This document shows, in pieces, positions 37,591 through 46,895 of a stretch of DNA of 64,000 bases. Both the position numbers and the translations under genes were made by a program. Position 1 is the first letter of the stretch. Every line of letters starts with the position of its first letter. This DNA is from Rhizobium sp. 18065 (GTDB lineage: Bacteria; Pseudomonadota; Alphaproteobacteria; Rhizobiales; Rhizobiaceae). The notes under the pieces were generated by a model. The model saw only the letters and a list, made by a program, of their open reading frames with translations, ran no database searches and was not told the DNA's origin. The stretch covers positions 868,001 to 932,000 of the forward strand of contig NZ_CACSJP010000001.1 of NCBI RefSeq assembly GCF_902706095.1, given 5' to 3'.

Positions 37591-37619
37591 TTGACTGCAT
37601 CTATGATTATACGTATAAA
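37591..37619 (+). promoter_or_regulatory. Promoter and palindromic operator of hicAB
   Basis: TTGACT (37591-37596) and TATAAA (37614-37619) are spaced by 17 bp, a near-consensus sigma-70 promoter. The 12-bp perfect palindrome TTATACGTATAA (37607-37618) covers the -10, which is a typical autorepression arrangement for HicB. Confidence 0.65.
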
Positions 37620-37639
37620 TACATACACGAGAGGCGCCG

Positions 37640-37834
37640 ATGAACAGTTTTGATGTGCAGGCGCGCCTGAAGGCCGATGGCTGGCTTGAGGTCGCTCAGA
37701 AAGGCAGTCACCGGCACTTCAAGCACCCGCTCAACCCAGGGCGGGTGACGGTTCCGCATCCGAAACGGGATATTCCTGTCGGCACCCTGCGCTCCATCTG
37801 GCGGCAGGCAGGCTGGGAATGGCCACCGAAATGA
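37640..37834 (+). CDS. hicA: HicA toxin
   Basis: A 64-residue HicA mRNA interferase with a double-stranded RNA-binding-like fold: [20 protein letters not shown] contains the catalytic histidine in the G-S-H motif, and [20 protein letters not shown] follows. HicA cleaves mRNA and tmRNA. Length is normal. ATG 37640 follows GAGAGG-type bases. The stop overlaps the hicB start. Confidence 0.93.
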   Translation: MNSFDVQARLKADGWLEVAQKGSHRHFKHPLNPGRVTVPHPKRDIPVGTLRSIWRQAGWEWPPK

Positions 37835-38250
37835 TCGAGGTACAACGTAAAATGCAGATTGTCGCATTGATCCATCGCGAGGACGCGAGCTATGGCATCG
37901 CCTTCCCAGATCTTCCCGGCTGTATCTCGGCAGCTGGGTCGTTGGAGGAATTGTTGCTTGACGGCAAGGAGGCGCTCGATCTCCATATCGAGGCTATGCT
38001 GCTGGATGGTGAGGAATTGCCGGAGTTCCGCCCCCTAGACGCATTGCGTGCCGATCCGCAATTGTCCGGGGACTTTGCCGACGCGGAACTGGTCACGCTT
38101 CTATCTGTGGATATTCCCGGCCGTGCGGTGAAGGTGACCATCACCATGGAGGAACACCTGCTACACCGGCTGAATAAGGCGGCGGAGCGTCAGGGCTATA
38201 CGCGTTCAGGCTTCATTGCCGAGGCGGTAAGGCGTAAGCTCGCAGGTTGA
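37831..38250 (+). CDS. hicB: HicB-type antitoxin
   Basis: A 139-residue antitoxin. The N-terminal partial RNase H fold is recognised from [20 protein letters not shown], and the C-terminal ribbon-helix-helix from [20 protein letters not shown] followed by [16 protein letters not shown]. It blocks HicA and should bind the palindrome at 37607-37618. ATG 37831 overlaps the hicA stop (ATGA); ATG 37819 is an in-frame alternative inside hicA. Confidence 0.9.
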   Translation: MIEVQRKMQIVALIHREDASYGIAFPDLPGCISAAGSLEELLLDGKEALDLHIEAMLLDGEELPEFRPLDALRADPQLSGDFADAELVTLLSVDIPGRAVKVTITMEEHLLHRLNKAAERQGYTRSGFIAEAVRRKLAG

Positions 38251-38317
38251 TGAGGCTTGCTTTGCCGCATTCCGCGGTTATGGTCCGCGCCCACGAAAGA
38301 TCAGGACGGATATCACC

Positions 38318-40636
38318 ATGGCCGACGACATCAAATCCATTGCCGCCCTCATCGCAACCGAGATCAATGCCCGGCCCGATCAGGTGGTGTCGGCGGTCGG
38401 TCTGCTCGATGAAGGCGCGACGGTTCCGTTCATCGCCCGCTACCGCAAGGAAGTCACCGGCGGTCTGGACGATACGCAGCTGCGCAATCTCGCCGAACGG
38501 CTGATCTATCTGCGCGAGCTGACCGCCCGTCGCAAGGCGATCGTCGAGAGCATCTCCTCACAGGACAAGATGACCGACGAGCTGGCGCGCAAGATTGCCA
38601 TGGTCACCACCAAGGCAGAGCTTGAAGATATCTATCTGCCCTACAAGCCCAAGCGCCGCACCCGCGCCGAGATCGCCCGCGAAAAGGGCCTGCAGCCGCT
38701 GGCCGATGCGATCTGGGCCGATCGCTCAGCCGACCCGCAGGTGCTGGCCGCAGCCTATATCACCGCAGATGTTCTCGACGTGAAGGCAGCGCTCGAGGGC
38801 GCCCGCGACATTGTCGCCGAGCTGATCTCGGAAAATGCCGATTTGCTCGGCCGGCTGCGCAATGACATGAAGGCGCGTGCGATCCTCTATTCCAAGGTGG
38901 TCGAGGGCAAGGAAGCCGCCGGCGAGAAGTTCGCCGACTATTTCGCCCATTTCGAACGCTGGGCAACGGTGCCCGGCCACCGTGCGCTTGCCATGCTGCG
39001 CGGCTGGAACGAGGAATTCCTGACACTCGCCATCGAGGTCGATCGCGACGATCCATCGCCGGTCAAGCCGTCGCAGCGCACGATCGCCGCCGCCTATGAG
39101 ATTGCCGCCAAGGGCCCGGGCGACAAGTGGCTGATGGACGTTGCCGGCTGGACCTGGCGGGTCAAGCTTTCGGTGTCGCTGTCGCTCGACCTGATGCGTG
39201 ATCTGCGTGAACGCGCAGAAGAAGAGGCGATCCATGTCTTTGCCCGCAATCTGAAAGACCTGCTGCTCGCAGCCCCTGCCGGTTCGCGCCCGACCATGGG
39301 CCTTGATCCGGGCATCCGCACCGGCGTCAAGGTCGCCATCGTCGACGGCACCGGCAAGGTGCTCGACACCACCACGGTCTATCCGTTCCCGCCGCGCAAC
39401 GACATCCGCGGCGCGCAGGTCGAACTCGCCGCCCTGATCCGCAAACACGACATCGAGCTGATCGCCATCGGCAACGGCACCGGCAGCCGCGAGACGGAAA
39501 AGCTGGTCGCCGACATGCTGGCCCAGTTCCCGGCGACCGCACCGAAGCCGACCAAGGTCATCGTCTCGGAAGCAGGCGCCTCGGTCTATTCCGCGTCGGA
39601 GACGGCCGCTAAGGAATTCCCCAATCTCGACGTCTCGCTGCGCGGGGCCGTCTCGATCGCGCGCCGCCTGCAGGACCCGCTCGCCGAACTGGTGAAGATC
39701 GAGCCGAAGTCGATCGGCGTCGGCCAGTACCAGCACGATGTCGACCAGGGCCGCCTCGGCCGCTCGCTCGATGCCGTCGTGGAAGACGCGGTGAACGCGG
39801 TTGGCGTCGATCTCAATACGGCGTCCGCCCCGCTGCTTGCCCGTGTCTCGGGTCTTGGCGGTTCGATTGCCGAAGCGATCGTCAGCCACCGCGACCAGAC
39901 CGGCCCGTTCGCCAGCCGCAAGGACCTGCTGAAGGTCGCCCGTCTCGGCGCCCGCACCTTCGAACAATGCGCCGGCTTCCTGCGCATCACCAATGGCAAG
40001 GAGCCGCTCGACGCCTCGTCGGTTCACCCGGAAGCTTATGGCGTGGCGAAGAAGATCGTCGCCGCTTGCGGTCGCGACCTGCGCACGCTGATGGGCGATA
40101 CAGCGACCCTGAAGGCGCTCGATCCGAAGCGCTTCATCGACGAACAGTTCGGCCTGCCGACCGTCAAGGACATCCTCGCCGAACTGGAAAAGCCCGGTCG
40201 CGACCCGCGCCCGAGCTTCAAGACCGCTACCTTTGCCGATGGAGTCGAGGAGATCTCCGACCTGAAGGTCGGCATGCTGCTCGAAGGCACGGTGACCAAT
40301 GTCGCCGCCTTCGGCGCCTTCGTCGATATCGGCGTGCATCAGGACGGCCTCGTCCATGTGTCCCAGCTTGCCGACCGTTTCGTCAAGGACCCGCATGAAG
40401 TCGTCAAGGCTGGCGATGTCGTCAAGGTGCGCGTCGTCGAGTTCGACGTAAAGCGCAAGCGCATCGCGCTTACCATGCGCAAGGATGGCGGCGAGGCTCC
40501 GGCACCGTCTCCGCGCGGCGATACACGTGGCAACGCCAATGCCATGCGCCACGCCAACGCCAAGCCACCGAAACCGGAAACGCCGTCCGTCGGCGGGTTC
40601 GGCGCGGCGCTGGCCGAGGCCATGCGCAAGAAATAA
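38318..40636 (+). CDS. tex: Tex-family RNA-binding transcription accessory protein
   Basis: A 772-residue Tex protein, a conserved nucleic-acid-binding factor related to eukaryotic Spt6. The N-terminal Tex domain ([20 protein letters not shown]) is followed by a YqgF-like RNase H fold ([20 protein letters not shown]), helix-hairpin-helix repeats ([20 protein letters not shown]) and a C-terminal S1 domain ([20 protein letters not shown]). Tex influences transcription and virulence gene expression in several bacteria, with an undefined mechanism. It stands alone. Confidence 0.95.
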   Translation: MADDIKSIAALIATEINARPDQVVSAVGLLDEGATVPFIARYRKEVTGGLDDTQLRNLAERLIYLRELTARRKAIVESISSQDKMTDELARKIAMVTTKAELEDIYLPYKPKRRTRAEIAREKGLQPLADAIWADRSADPQVLAAAYITADVLDVKAALEGARDIVAELISENADLLGRLRNDMKARAILYSKVVEGKEAAGEKFADYFAHFERWATVPGHRALAMLRGWNEEFLTLAIEVDRDDPSPVKPSQRTIAAAYEIAAKGPGDKWLMDVAGWTWRVKLSVSLSLDLMRDLRERAEEEAIHVFARNLKDLLLAAPAGSRPTMGLDPGIRTGVKVAIVDGTGKVLDTTTVYPFPPRNDIRGAQVELAALIRKHDIELIAIGNGTGSRETEKLVADMLAQFPATAPKPTKVIVSEAGASVYSASETAAKEFPNLDVSLRGAVSIARRLQDPLAELVKIEPKSIGVGQYQHDVDQGRLGRSLDAVVEDAVNAVGVDLNTASAPLLARVSGLGGSIAEAIVSHRDQTGPFASRKDLLKVARLGARTFEQCAGFLRITNGKEPLDASSVHPEAYGVAKKIVAACGRDLRTLMGDTATLKALDPKRFIDEQFGLPTVKDILAELEKPGRDPRPSFKTATFADGVEEISDLKVGMLLEGTVTNVAAFGAFVDIGVHQDGLVHVSQLADRFVKDPHEVVKAGDVVKVRVVEFDVKRKRIALTMRKDGGEAPAPSPRGDTRGNANAMRHANAKPPKPETPSVGGFGAALAEAMRKK

Positions 40637-40670
40637 TCCTCGACCACAAGCAAAGAGGCACAACGAAAAA

Positions 40671-40693
40671 GGCCGGAGCGTGTCGCTCCGGCC
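40671..40693. terminator. Terminator between tex and the DksA-type gene
   Basis: GGCCGGAGCG (40671-40680) and CGCTCCGGCC (40684-40693) form a 10-bp stem with loop TGT. On the minus strand it is followed by TTTTTC, making it a strong terminator for the DksA-type gene; on the plus strand it is followed by TCTC. Confidence 0.85.
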
Positions 40694-40750
40694 TCTCACT
40701 CGCCCTCAACTGTCTGAAAGCTTCAATCCAGCCAGCAAACGCTCCAGCTA

Positions 40751-41080
40751 TCAGCGGCCCTGTCGCCCGGCAGCACACTCCTGGCAAAACGGCGTATGCG
40801 GGACCGCGGCAAGCCGCGCTGCCGAAATCGGTTGTCCGCAGGTCACGCAGGTGCCGTAGGTTCCGCCATCGATCCGGTCTAGCGCAGCGTCGATGGCGCG
40901 AAGCTCCGTTTCCCCGACCTGGCCGAATTCCTCCAGCACTTCGTCATTTTCGGTTTCGGTTGCCCGCTCCTCGCTGTCTGCGCTGCGCTGCTGGCCAAGG
41001 TCGTCATCGATCCTGGTCAGCCGCGCCTCGATCTCCGCCTTCCGCTTGGTCAGGATGCGTTCGTAGCCTGCGATATCCAT
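40751..41080 (-). CDS. TraR/DksA-family zinc finger protein
   Basis: A 109-residue TraR/DksA-type protein. The helical N-terminus (YERILTKRKAEIEARLTRID) lacks the long coiled-coil hairpin of full DksA. An acidic stretch DSEERATETENDEVLEEFGQ follows, then TYGTCVTCGQPISAARLAAV and FCQECA, giving a CxxC...CxxC zinc finger. Such proteins bind the RNA polymerase secondary channel. ATG 41080 follows GGAGGA. It lies 46 bp downstream of the universal stress protein gene on the same strand and could share its FNR/FixK-controlled transcript. Confidence 0.87.
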   Translation of the reverse strand: MDIAGYERILTKRKAEIEARLTRIDDDLGQQRSADSEERATETENDEVLEEFGQVGETELRAIDAALDRIDGGTYGTCVTCGQPISAARLAAVPHTPFCQECAAGRQGR

Positions 41081-41126
41081 GGGCGTCCTCCGAACTTTCT
41101 TGTTGTTGTTGTTTTGTGGCTGTGTG

Positions 41127-41537
41127 TCAGCGGTCGACCAGGACCGAGACCTTCGAGTGGCGCACAACCCTGTCTGCGGTCGCGCCGATGAAGTAGTTCG
41201 AATAGTCAGGTACATGCGAGGCGACGATGATCAGGTCTGCCGCGTGATCTTCTGCCGCCGCAAGGATCTCGCGGGCCGGGGCACCGGAGCGGATCTCGAT
41301 CCGTGCCGCGATCGCGGTCTTTTCCTTCAGGCTGACCAGTTGCGCTTTCGCCTCCCGGATCGCGCCTTCGATCAGATCGACCGGAACATCGATCGCCAGA
41401 TAGCCGGGCAGATCTTCGACAATGGTCAGAAGCACGATCTCGCCGCCGGCATCCAGAAGCGATGCCGCCTTGCGCAGGACCTTCTCTCCCTTGTCGAGCG
41501 CTGCAGGATCTACCGGTACAATAATCTTCTTATACAT
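41127..41537 (-). CDS. Universal stress protein (UspA family)
   Basis: A 136-residue single-domain UspA protein: MYKKIIVPVD opens the fold, EIVLLTIVEDLPGYL follows, and DLIIVASHVPDYSNYFIGAT then ADRVVRHSKVSVLVDR. The usual ATP-binding G-x2-G-x9-G(S/T) is altered: the first glycines of GSRG are replaced by ASHVPDYSNYFIGATADRVV, as in a group of Usp proteins that includes these SHVPD members. ATG 41537 follows AGGAG with six-base spacing. An FNR/FixK box lies 82 bp upstream, suggesting low-oxygen induction. Confidence 0.88.
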   Translation of the reverse strand: MYKKIIVPVDPAALDKGEKVLRKAASLLDAGGEIVLLTIVEDLPGYLAIDVPVDLIEGAIREAKAQLVSLKEKTAIAARIEIRSGAPAREILAAAEDHAADLIIVASHVPDYSNYFIGATADRVVRHSKVSVLVDR

Positions 41538-41618
41538 CATGGTCTCCTTTATCGCGATGCCTTTCAATGGCATTTCCGCTCGGTGGACTGACAATGGTCT
41601 CATGACCTGCGGGCCGCA

Positions 41619-41632
41619 TTGATCAGGATCAA
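41619..41632 (-). promoter_or_regulatory. FNR/FixK-type box upstream of usp
   Basis: TTGATCAGGATCAA is a perfect match to the anaerobox TTGAT-N4-ATCAA used by FixK, FnrN and FNR. It lies about 82 bp before the universal stress protein start, consistent with activation of the usp and DksA-type genes under low oxygen. Confidence 0.7.
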
Positions 41633-41689
41633 GTTTTGCCACGGCGCCATCGTCAACAATTGTCGAACGATAAGTCGAAGATCCGTCGT

Positions 41690-41705
41690 CTATCGTGAAC
41701 GATAG
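41690..41705 (+). promoter_or_regulatory. Perfect palindrome upstream of the VOC dioxygenase gene
   Basis: CTATCGT (41690-41696) and ACGATAG (41699-41705) form a perfect 7-bp inverted repeat with spacer GA. The octamer GAACGATA inside it occurs again about 45 bp upstream (about 41655). Such paired sites suggest a dimeric repressor, perhaps MarR- or HxlR-type, but no regulator gene is adjacent. Confidence 0.5.
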
Positions 41706-41765
41706 AGAGGGAGCATATAGGTCTCATCATATCGCAACGAGCCGACCGAAACAGGAGCCATGACC

Positions 41766-42641
41766 ATGACCGATGTCGCTGCAGCCAGGGACGACAGTTT
41801 CGCCCTCACTCGTCCGGTCCATGTCGGACGCACCCATCTGGTGGTGACCGATCTGGCGACGGTCAGTGATTTCTATCAGACAATCCTGGGCCTTTCAGTG
41901 ATCGAAAAGAGTGCCTCCGGTGTCGTGCTGGGTGTTGCCGGAAAGCCGCTGCTGACGTTGACCACGCGCGGCGACGTGGCGCGTGCGCCGCGCAATGCCG
42001 CTGGCCTTTTTCATACAGCCTTCCTGATGCCCAGCCGTCAGGAACTCGCCCATTGGCTCGCCCATTCCGCCCACCGCCATATCCGGCTTGACGGTGCCAG
42101 CGACCATCTGGTCAGCGAAGCGATCTATCTGTCCGACCCGGAAGGCAATGGCATCGAGATCTACGCCGACCGCAAGCCTGATGAATGGACCTATCATGCC
42201 GATGGCACGGTCGAGATGGCAACGGAACGGCTGGACCTCCAGGCATTGTATGACAGTGCGCCGAAGACGGAGTGGGGCGGCATGGCGCCGGATGCGGCCA
42301 TCGGCCATATGCATCTGCAGGTCGGCAATGTCCCGGAAGCCGATCGCTTCTATGAAGGTGTTCTCGGCCTGAAGAAGATGGCGAGTTATCCCGGTGCCAG
42401 CTTCTTTGCATCCGGCGCCTATCACCACCACATTGCCGCCAATGTCTGGAACAGCCGCAACGCCGGCGCGCGCTCTGATGCCATGACCGGATTGTCGGAT
42501 TATTCTCTGAGCTTCCAGACTAAGGCGGACCTAGACAAGGTGCTGGCGAACCTCGAAGGCCTGGAGATACCGGTTGCCCGCACAGCTGAAGGCTACAGCC
42601 TGAAAGACCCTTGGGGCATCGGCATCACGCTCGCCGCCTGA
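41766..42641 (+). CDS. Two-domain VOC family protein, catechol dioxygenase-like
   Basis: A 291-residue protein with two vicinal-oxygen-chelate modules: THLVVTDLATVSDFYQTILG (first) and GHMHLQVGNVPEADRFYEGV (second). Metal ligands are expected from HTAFLMP, IEIYAD and HHHIAANVW. The closest type I recall is CatE/YfiE catechol-2,3-dioxygenase of Bacillus, which cleaves aromatic rings with Fe(II). The substrate here is unproven. ATG 41766 is eight bases after AGGAG; ATG 41760 is too close. It is divergent from usp, and a palindromic operator lies upstream. Confidence 0.82.
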   Translation: MTDVAAARDDSFALTRPVHVGRTHLVVTDLATVSDFYQTILGLSVIEKSASGVVLGVAGKPLLTLTTRGDVARAPRNAAGLFHTAFLMPSRQELAHWLAHSAHRHIRLDGASDHLVSEAIYLSDPEGNGIEIYADRKPDEWTYHADGTVEMATERLDLQALYDSAPKTEWGGMAPDAAIGHMHLQVGNVPEADRFYEGVLGLKKMASYPGASFFASGAYHHHIAANVWNSRNAGARSDAMTGLSDYSLSFQTKADLDKVLANLEGLEIPVARTAEGYSLKDPWGIGITLAA

Positions 42642-42665
42642 CTTTGTTCCATAGCCATGGAACCC

Positions 42666-42696
42666 TGCGCTGCCTCGCGCGTTTGCAGGCAGCGCA
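42666..42696. repeat. Nine-base-pair inverted repeat after VOC gene
   Basis: TGCGCTGCC (42666-42674) and GGCAGCGCA (42688-42696) pair perfectly around a 13-base loop, between the VOC stop and the AI-2E transporter start. No T-run follows, so it may be a Rho-assisted terminator or an mRNA structure just before the next ribosome binding site. Confidence 0.5.
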
Positions 42697-42711
42697 AGGG
42701 GATTTACGACG

Positions 42712-43878
42712 ATGGAATCGACACCGGCTGGAGAAAATTCGGCAAGCGACGAGCGTGCCGTGTCGCGTATGTCGCCGATGGAAAAGGCCGCCTATCGGAC
42801 CATGCAGCAGCGGCGCTACACGCCGCACCGGGTCAAGGTGCGCAAGACCGGTCTCGATTTTGCGCTCGCCTGGTCGGTTATTGGTATTTTCACCGTCATG
42901 GGCGTCGCCGCAATCTATCTGGCCTCGGCAGTTCTGATGCCGTTGACGCTGGCAATCGTGGTCGGCCTCATTCTGGGGCTTGCGGCAGACAAGCTGGGCA
43001 ATCTCGGCATTCCGCCAATGATGACCGCATTCATCCTGTCGAGCCTGTTTGCCGGTCTGCTGCTGTTTGTCGGCAGCGCCCTTGCCGCGCCGCTCAGCGA
43101 TCTGGCTAGCCGTGGCCCTGCCATGATCGAGCAGGCGGTCGACCAGTTGATGCCGCGGCTCGAGCGGATCTCCTGGCTCAAGCGTCCGATCGAGGCGATG
43201 ACCAGCGGTCCGGTCTCGCCGGAAGCCATGCTGGAAAACAGCGGTGCGGTTCTGTCGACGGTGGCCGTCGGCATCACGCCTGCCCTGGTGCAGACATTGA
43301 TCTTCTTCGGTGGTCTGATGCTGTTTCTCGGCAGCCGCCTGTCGCTGCGCAAGGCGCTGATCATCGGCTTCAAGGACAGGGCGCGCCGGTTGGCTGCGAT
43401 CCGGACCTTGAACTCGATCGAGCGGGCTCTGGGTTTCTATTTCGCCACTGCCATCGTCCTTTATGCCGCCTCGGCCGTGGTTGCTGCCGCTGCTGCCATG
43501 GTCGGCGGGCTTGGCAATGCCGTGCTGTGGGGCCTGTTTGCCTTTCTCGCCAGTTTCGTCCCATTTCTCGGCATCACGCTGATCACCCTGTCCATGGCGG
43601 TCGCCGGTCTGCTGGTCCAGGACAGCATTCTGATCGGTCTCCTGCCGGCGATCGTCTATTTCACAGTGCATGGCATCATTGAAAACCTGGTCACGCCCGC
43701 CGTCATGGGGCGCCGCCTGGAAATCAATTCCTTCATGGTCTTTGTCGCGATCGTTTTCTGGACATGGATGTGGGGTGCCATCGGCGCCATGCTCGCCGTG
43801 CCGCTCTCGCTGATCGTGATCACGATTGCTAACGAACTGCTGCCGCAGACCAAGCTTCAGCCCAAACTGCCAGGCTGA
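42712..43878 (+). CDS. AI-2E family transporter
   Basis: A 388-residue inner-membrane protein of the AI-2E/PerM exporter family. After a polar N-terminus of about 50 residues come two helices (IFTVMGVAAIYLASAVLMPL, ILGLAADKLG), a soluble middle part (about 130-190), and five to six further helices with the conserved VPFLGITLITL and ENLVTPAVMGRRLEINSFMV. Members include the Na+/H+ antiporter-like and autoinducer-2-linked proteins; substrate cannot be assigned. It is convergent with the GGDEF-EAL gene, with eight bases between stops. Confidence 0.85.
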   Translation: MESTPAGENSASDERAVSRMSPMEKAAYRTMQQRRYTPHRVKVRKTGLDFALAWSVIGIFTVMGVAAIYLASAVLMPLTLAIVVGLILGLAADKLGNLGIPPMMTAFILSSLFAGLLLFVGSALAAPLSDLASRGPAMIEQAVDQLMPRLERISWLKRPIEAMTSGPVSPEAMLENSGAVLSTVAVGITPALVQTLIFFGGLMLFLGSRLSLRKALIIGFKDRARRLAAIRTLNSIERALGFYFATAIVLYAASAVVAAAAAMVGGLGNAVLWGLFAFLASFVPFLGITLITLSMAVAGLLVQDSILIGLLPAIVYFTVHGIIENLVTPAVMGRRLEINSFMVFVAIVFWTWMWGAIGAMLAVPLSLIVITIANELLPQTKLQPKLPG

Positions 43879-43886
43879 GCCGCTTG

Positions 43887-45812
43887 CTATGACGCCAGCC
43901 GGTGCGATTCCGCCTGGAGATAGTTCATCGCATCGAGGCCAGCCATCGGACGGCCGAAATAATAGCCCTGCACCTGGTGGATGCCGGCTGCCCGAACGGC
44001 TTCCAGGTCGGAATCGGATTCGACACCCTCGGCCAGGCATTCGATGCCCAGGCTTGAGGACAGGTCGGCAATGGCGCGCAGGATGTTGCCACCCACGCCA
44101 TCGTCTTCCCGCATGCGAAGCACGAAATCCCTGTCGGTCTTCAGCTTGTGCAGGGGGAAACGATTGATATAGCCGAAATTCGAATAACCCGAGCCGAAGT
44201 CGTCGAGCGCAATCAGGCATCCCATGCCGGCCAGCAATTCGAGACTGTCGCGGGCGCGGTCGAAATCCGACATGACCGCGGTCTCGGTGATTTCGAAGAT
44301 CACCCGGTTGGGTTCGATATCGCTGTCGCGCACGATATGGACGACATTGTTGATCGATCGAGGCGAAACGAGATCGATTGCAGACAGGTTGAAGGACAGT
44401 TTGACACTGTGCGGCCATGTCGCCGCTGCGGATAGTGCCTTGTGCAGCAGTATGGAGGTCATGCGTTCGATCAGTCCGGAACGCTCGGCAGCTGGGATGA
44501 ACGTCGACGGTGAAACTGGCCCCAGTGTCGGGCTGTTCCAGCGCGCCAGGGCCTCGAAGCCGATCGTCCTGCCGGTATTGATGTCGATCTGCGGCTGGTA
44601 GACGAGCGACATCTCCTTGTTCATGTCGCAGTTGCGCAGCGTCTGGTCGATGCGCCCGACATCCTTCATTTCGGCCTCGTGGCTGGCCGAAAACATCACC
44701 ACGTCGCCGCGTGTCGCCCGCTTTGCGCTGTAGAGGGCATGGTCGGCGCGCTCGTACAACTGGTTGACCGTGCTTCCATGGGTCGGACAATGGGCAAAGC
44801 CTGCCGATGCGGAAATGGAAATGCTCAGGCTGTCGAGAACAAACGGATCCCGCATGCGGTGGCACAGGCGTTCGCCCAGCGCCTGGACCTCGCTCTGGTC
44901 CAAGACGTCCGGCACGATCAGCGCAAATTCATCACCGCCCAGGCGGGCGATGAAGCAGTCATTGGACAAGGCCGCGCGCAATCTTTCGGCAACCTCGGTC
45001 AGCAGCCTGTCGCCGGTGACATGACCATAGAGATCGTTGACCGGCTTGAAGCCGTCCAGATCGATGATGCCCATGTAGAAGCCGGAGGTTGTCACGGTTG
45101 CCTTTGTCAGGGCGCGGTCAAGCTGGATGAAGAAGCTGCGTCGGCTCGGCAGCCCGGTCAGCGTATCGAAATCGGCGAGAACTTCCGCCTTGCGACGCAG
45201 GTCGTCGGCCATCGTCCGCGCCGCGACCGCCTTCAGGATGGCGGTGCGCATCAGCCATGCCATGCCGAGTGCGGCAAAGGTGCCGGCAAGGCCGATAAAC
45301 GCATATTGCAGAAAGACGTCCGGCCCGGCTTTGTGGGCGAGCCATAGCATTGTCGCCAGAGACAGGGCTGAGCCGACAACGATCACCCGTGCGCTGACGG
45401 CTGATGTCGAAATGACCAGGACCAGCAGGACGAAGTAGACGAGCTTGTGCTCCTCGAAATGGATCGAAAGATACGTCAGGATGTTCACATACATCGCCAG
45501 ATGCATGCTGAGGCCGATCAGTTCCAGTTTCGCGTGGCTGACATCGCCCTTTAGGCTGCGCAGAAGAAACAGCGCCAGCAAGACGGTTGCCAGCGACATG
45601 CCCGTCAGAATGATCTGTTCGGTGCCGGTCTCGGCAAAGAAATGCGCGATGGTAATCAGCGTGTAATAGACGATGGCCGGCAGGAGAAAGCCGCGAATGA
45701 TCGGCGCGAAGGCTTCGGCAACGCCGCGCTGGAAGCGCTGGTGCGCGTCCTGTGTTGCGTGCTGTTCATCCGGCGGAGCCGTGAGCGGCGATGCGGTCAA
45801 TGATTGATCCAT
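43887..45812 (-). CDS. Membrane GGDEF-EAL cyclic di-GMP protein
   Basis: A 641-residue protein. Residues about 35-190 hold about six membrane helices, a sensor-type module. The diguanylate cyclase domain (about 210-365) has an intact active-site GGDEFALIVPD. The phosphodiesterase domain (about 385-630) has FEALARWNSP, the catalytic Glu of ITET, LDDFGSGYSNFGY and CLAEGVES; the KxD position is KTDRDFV. Both enzymatic activities are therefore plausible, and one may dominate. It sets cyclic di-GMP and thereby motility and biofilm state. It is monocistronic. Confidence 0.92.
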   Translation of the reverse strand: MDQSLTASPLTAPPDEQHATQDAHQRFQRGVAEAFAPIIRGFLLPAIVYYTLITIAHFFAETGTEQIILTGMSLATVLLALFLLRSLKGDVSHAKLELIGLSMHLAMYVNILTYLSIHFEEHKLVYFVLLVLVISTSAVSARVIVVGSALSLATMLWLAHKAGPDVFLQYAFIGLAGTFAALGMAWLMRTAILKAVAARTMADDLRRKAEVLADFDTLTGLPSRRSFFIQLDRALTKATVTTSGFYMGIIDLDGFKPVNDLYGHVTGDRLLTEVAERLRAALSNDCFIARLGGDEFALIVPDVLDQSEVQALGERLCHRMRDPFVLDSLSISISASAGFAHCPTHGSTVNQLYERADHALYSAKRATRGDVVMFSASHEAEMKDVGRIDQTLRNCDMNKEMSLVYQPQIDINTGRTIGFEALARWNSPTLGPVSPSTFIPAAERSGLIERMTSILLHKALSAAATWPHSVKLSFNLSAIDLVSPRSINNVVHIVRDSDIEPNRVIFEITETAVMSDFDRARDSLELLAGMGCLIALDDFGSGYSNFGYINRFPLHKLKTDRDFVLRMREDDGVGGNILRAIADLSSSLGIECLAEGVESDSDLEAVRAAGIHQVQGYYFGRPMAGLDAMNYLQAESHRLAS

Positions 45813-46052
45813 GAAGAAAGCAGTCCAGTTGCAATAGGCGCACGCAGCAGAATCTTCTTGAACGTGCTCTCATGGCAAACCAGATCACAACCGGATCCAT
45901 TCAACACAAAGGAATATCAGGGAAGTCTTTAGGAATAGAAAACAATTGCTCGGACGCTGGGCCAAAGTTTAAACATGGGTTCCAGATGTCATCTCAGTGT
46001 CACGGCGACTGTGTAGAGCGCGGTTACTGAAACGCATGTGTTGAAATCGTAT

Positions 46053-46895
46053 ATGTCGCAAGAATGTCCTGTTTTGCGCCTCGGCGTCATTGCCGATCCG
46101 CAGTATGCCGTGCTGCCTCCGCATCCACAGTTGAACCGTCACTACGCCAACAGCCTGGCGAAACTCTCCCAGGCGGTCGATCGCTTCAACACGATGACAT
46201 TGGATGCCGTCGTTGTTCTGGGTGATCTGATCGATCGCGGTTTCGAGAATTTCGCCCCGGTTCTGGCCGAACTGGCCCGCTTGCGCCATCCGCGCATCCT
46301 GCTGCCGGGCAATCACGATTTTGCTGTGGAGCCCGCGCGGTTGGCCGAGATCCATCAGGTTCTGGCCATGCCGGCGCCCTATCATGACCTGGTGATCAAT
46401 GGTGTCCGCCTGATCGTCACCGATGGCAACGAGATCTCGCTTTTTGCTCCGCCCGAAGGCGATCCGCGCCGCATCGAAGCGCAGTCGCGTCTTGCCGCTC
46501 TGAAGGCGGCCGGTGCCGTCAATGCGATGGACTGGAACGGCGGCATGAGCGAACGCCAGATGGCCTGGCTGGCAAGCCGGCTGCAAGACGCCGAAGCAGC
46601 GGGCGAAAAGGTCATCGTGCTCGGCCACTACCCGATCTATCCATTCTCGGATCACAGCCTCTGGCAGGCCGAAGACATGGCGCGCATGCTGGCGGCATCG
46701 CCGGCCTCTATCGCCTATCTTTGCGGCCATGATCACTCCGGCAATTACGGCCTGCTCGGGGCGACGCATTTCGTCAATTTCTGCGGCATGGTCGACACGG
46801 AGTTCGACAATGCCTTCGCCGTGCTCGATCTTTATCCCGACCGTATCGAGATCGAGGGCTTTGGCCGTGAACAGAGCCGCAGGCTTCCCCTTTAA
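46053..46895 (+). CDS. Metallophosphoesterase, ADP-ribose/CDP-alcohol diphosphatase-like
   Basis: A 280-residue calcineurin-like phosphoesterase. Metal motifs are complete: LGVIADPQYA, VVLGDLIDRGF, LLPGNHDF, VLGHYPIY and CGHDHSG. The D-x-Q in place of D-x-H, with NRHYANSLAKLSQAVDRFN after it, is characteristic of Mn-dependent ADP-ribose/CDP-alcohol diphosphatase, so nucleotide-diphosphate hydrolysis is likely. ATG 46053 is chosen; GTG 46038 is an in-frame alternative. No strong ribosome binding site is visible. Its stop overlaps the convergent WYL gene by four bases. Confidence 0.8.
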   Translation: MSQECPVLRLGVIADPQYAVLPPHPQLNRHYANSLAKLSQAVDRFNTMTLDAVVVLGDLIDRGFENFAPVLAELARLRHPRILLPGNHDFAVEPARLAEIHQVLAMPAPYHDLVINGVRLIVTDGNEISLFAPPEGDPRRIEAQSRLAALKAAGAVNAMDWNGGMSERQMAWLASRLQDAEAAGEKVIVLGHYPIYPFSDHSLWQAEDMARMLAASPASIAYLCGHDHSGNYGLLGATHFVNFCGMVDTEFDNAFAVLDLYPDRIEIEGFGREQSRRLPL

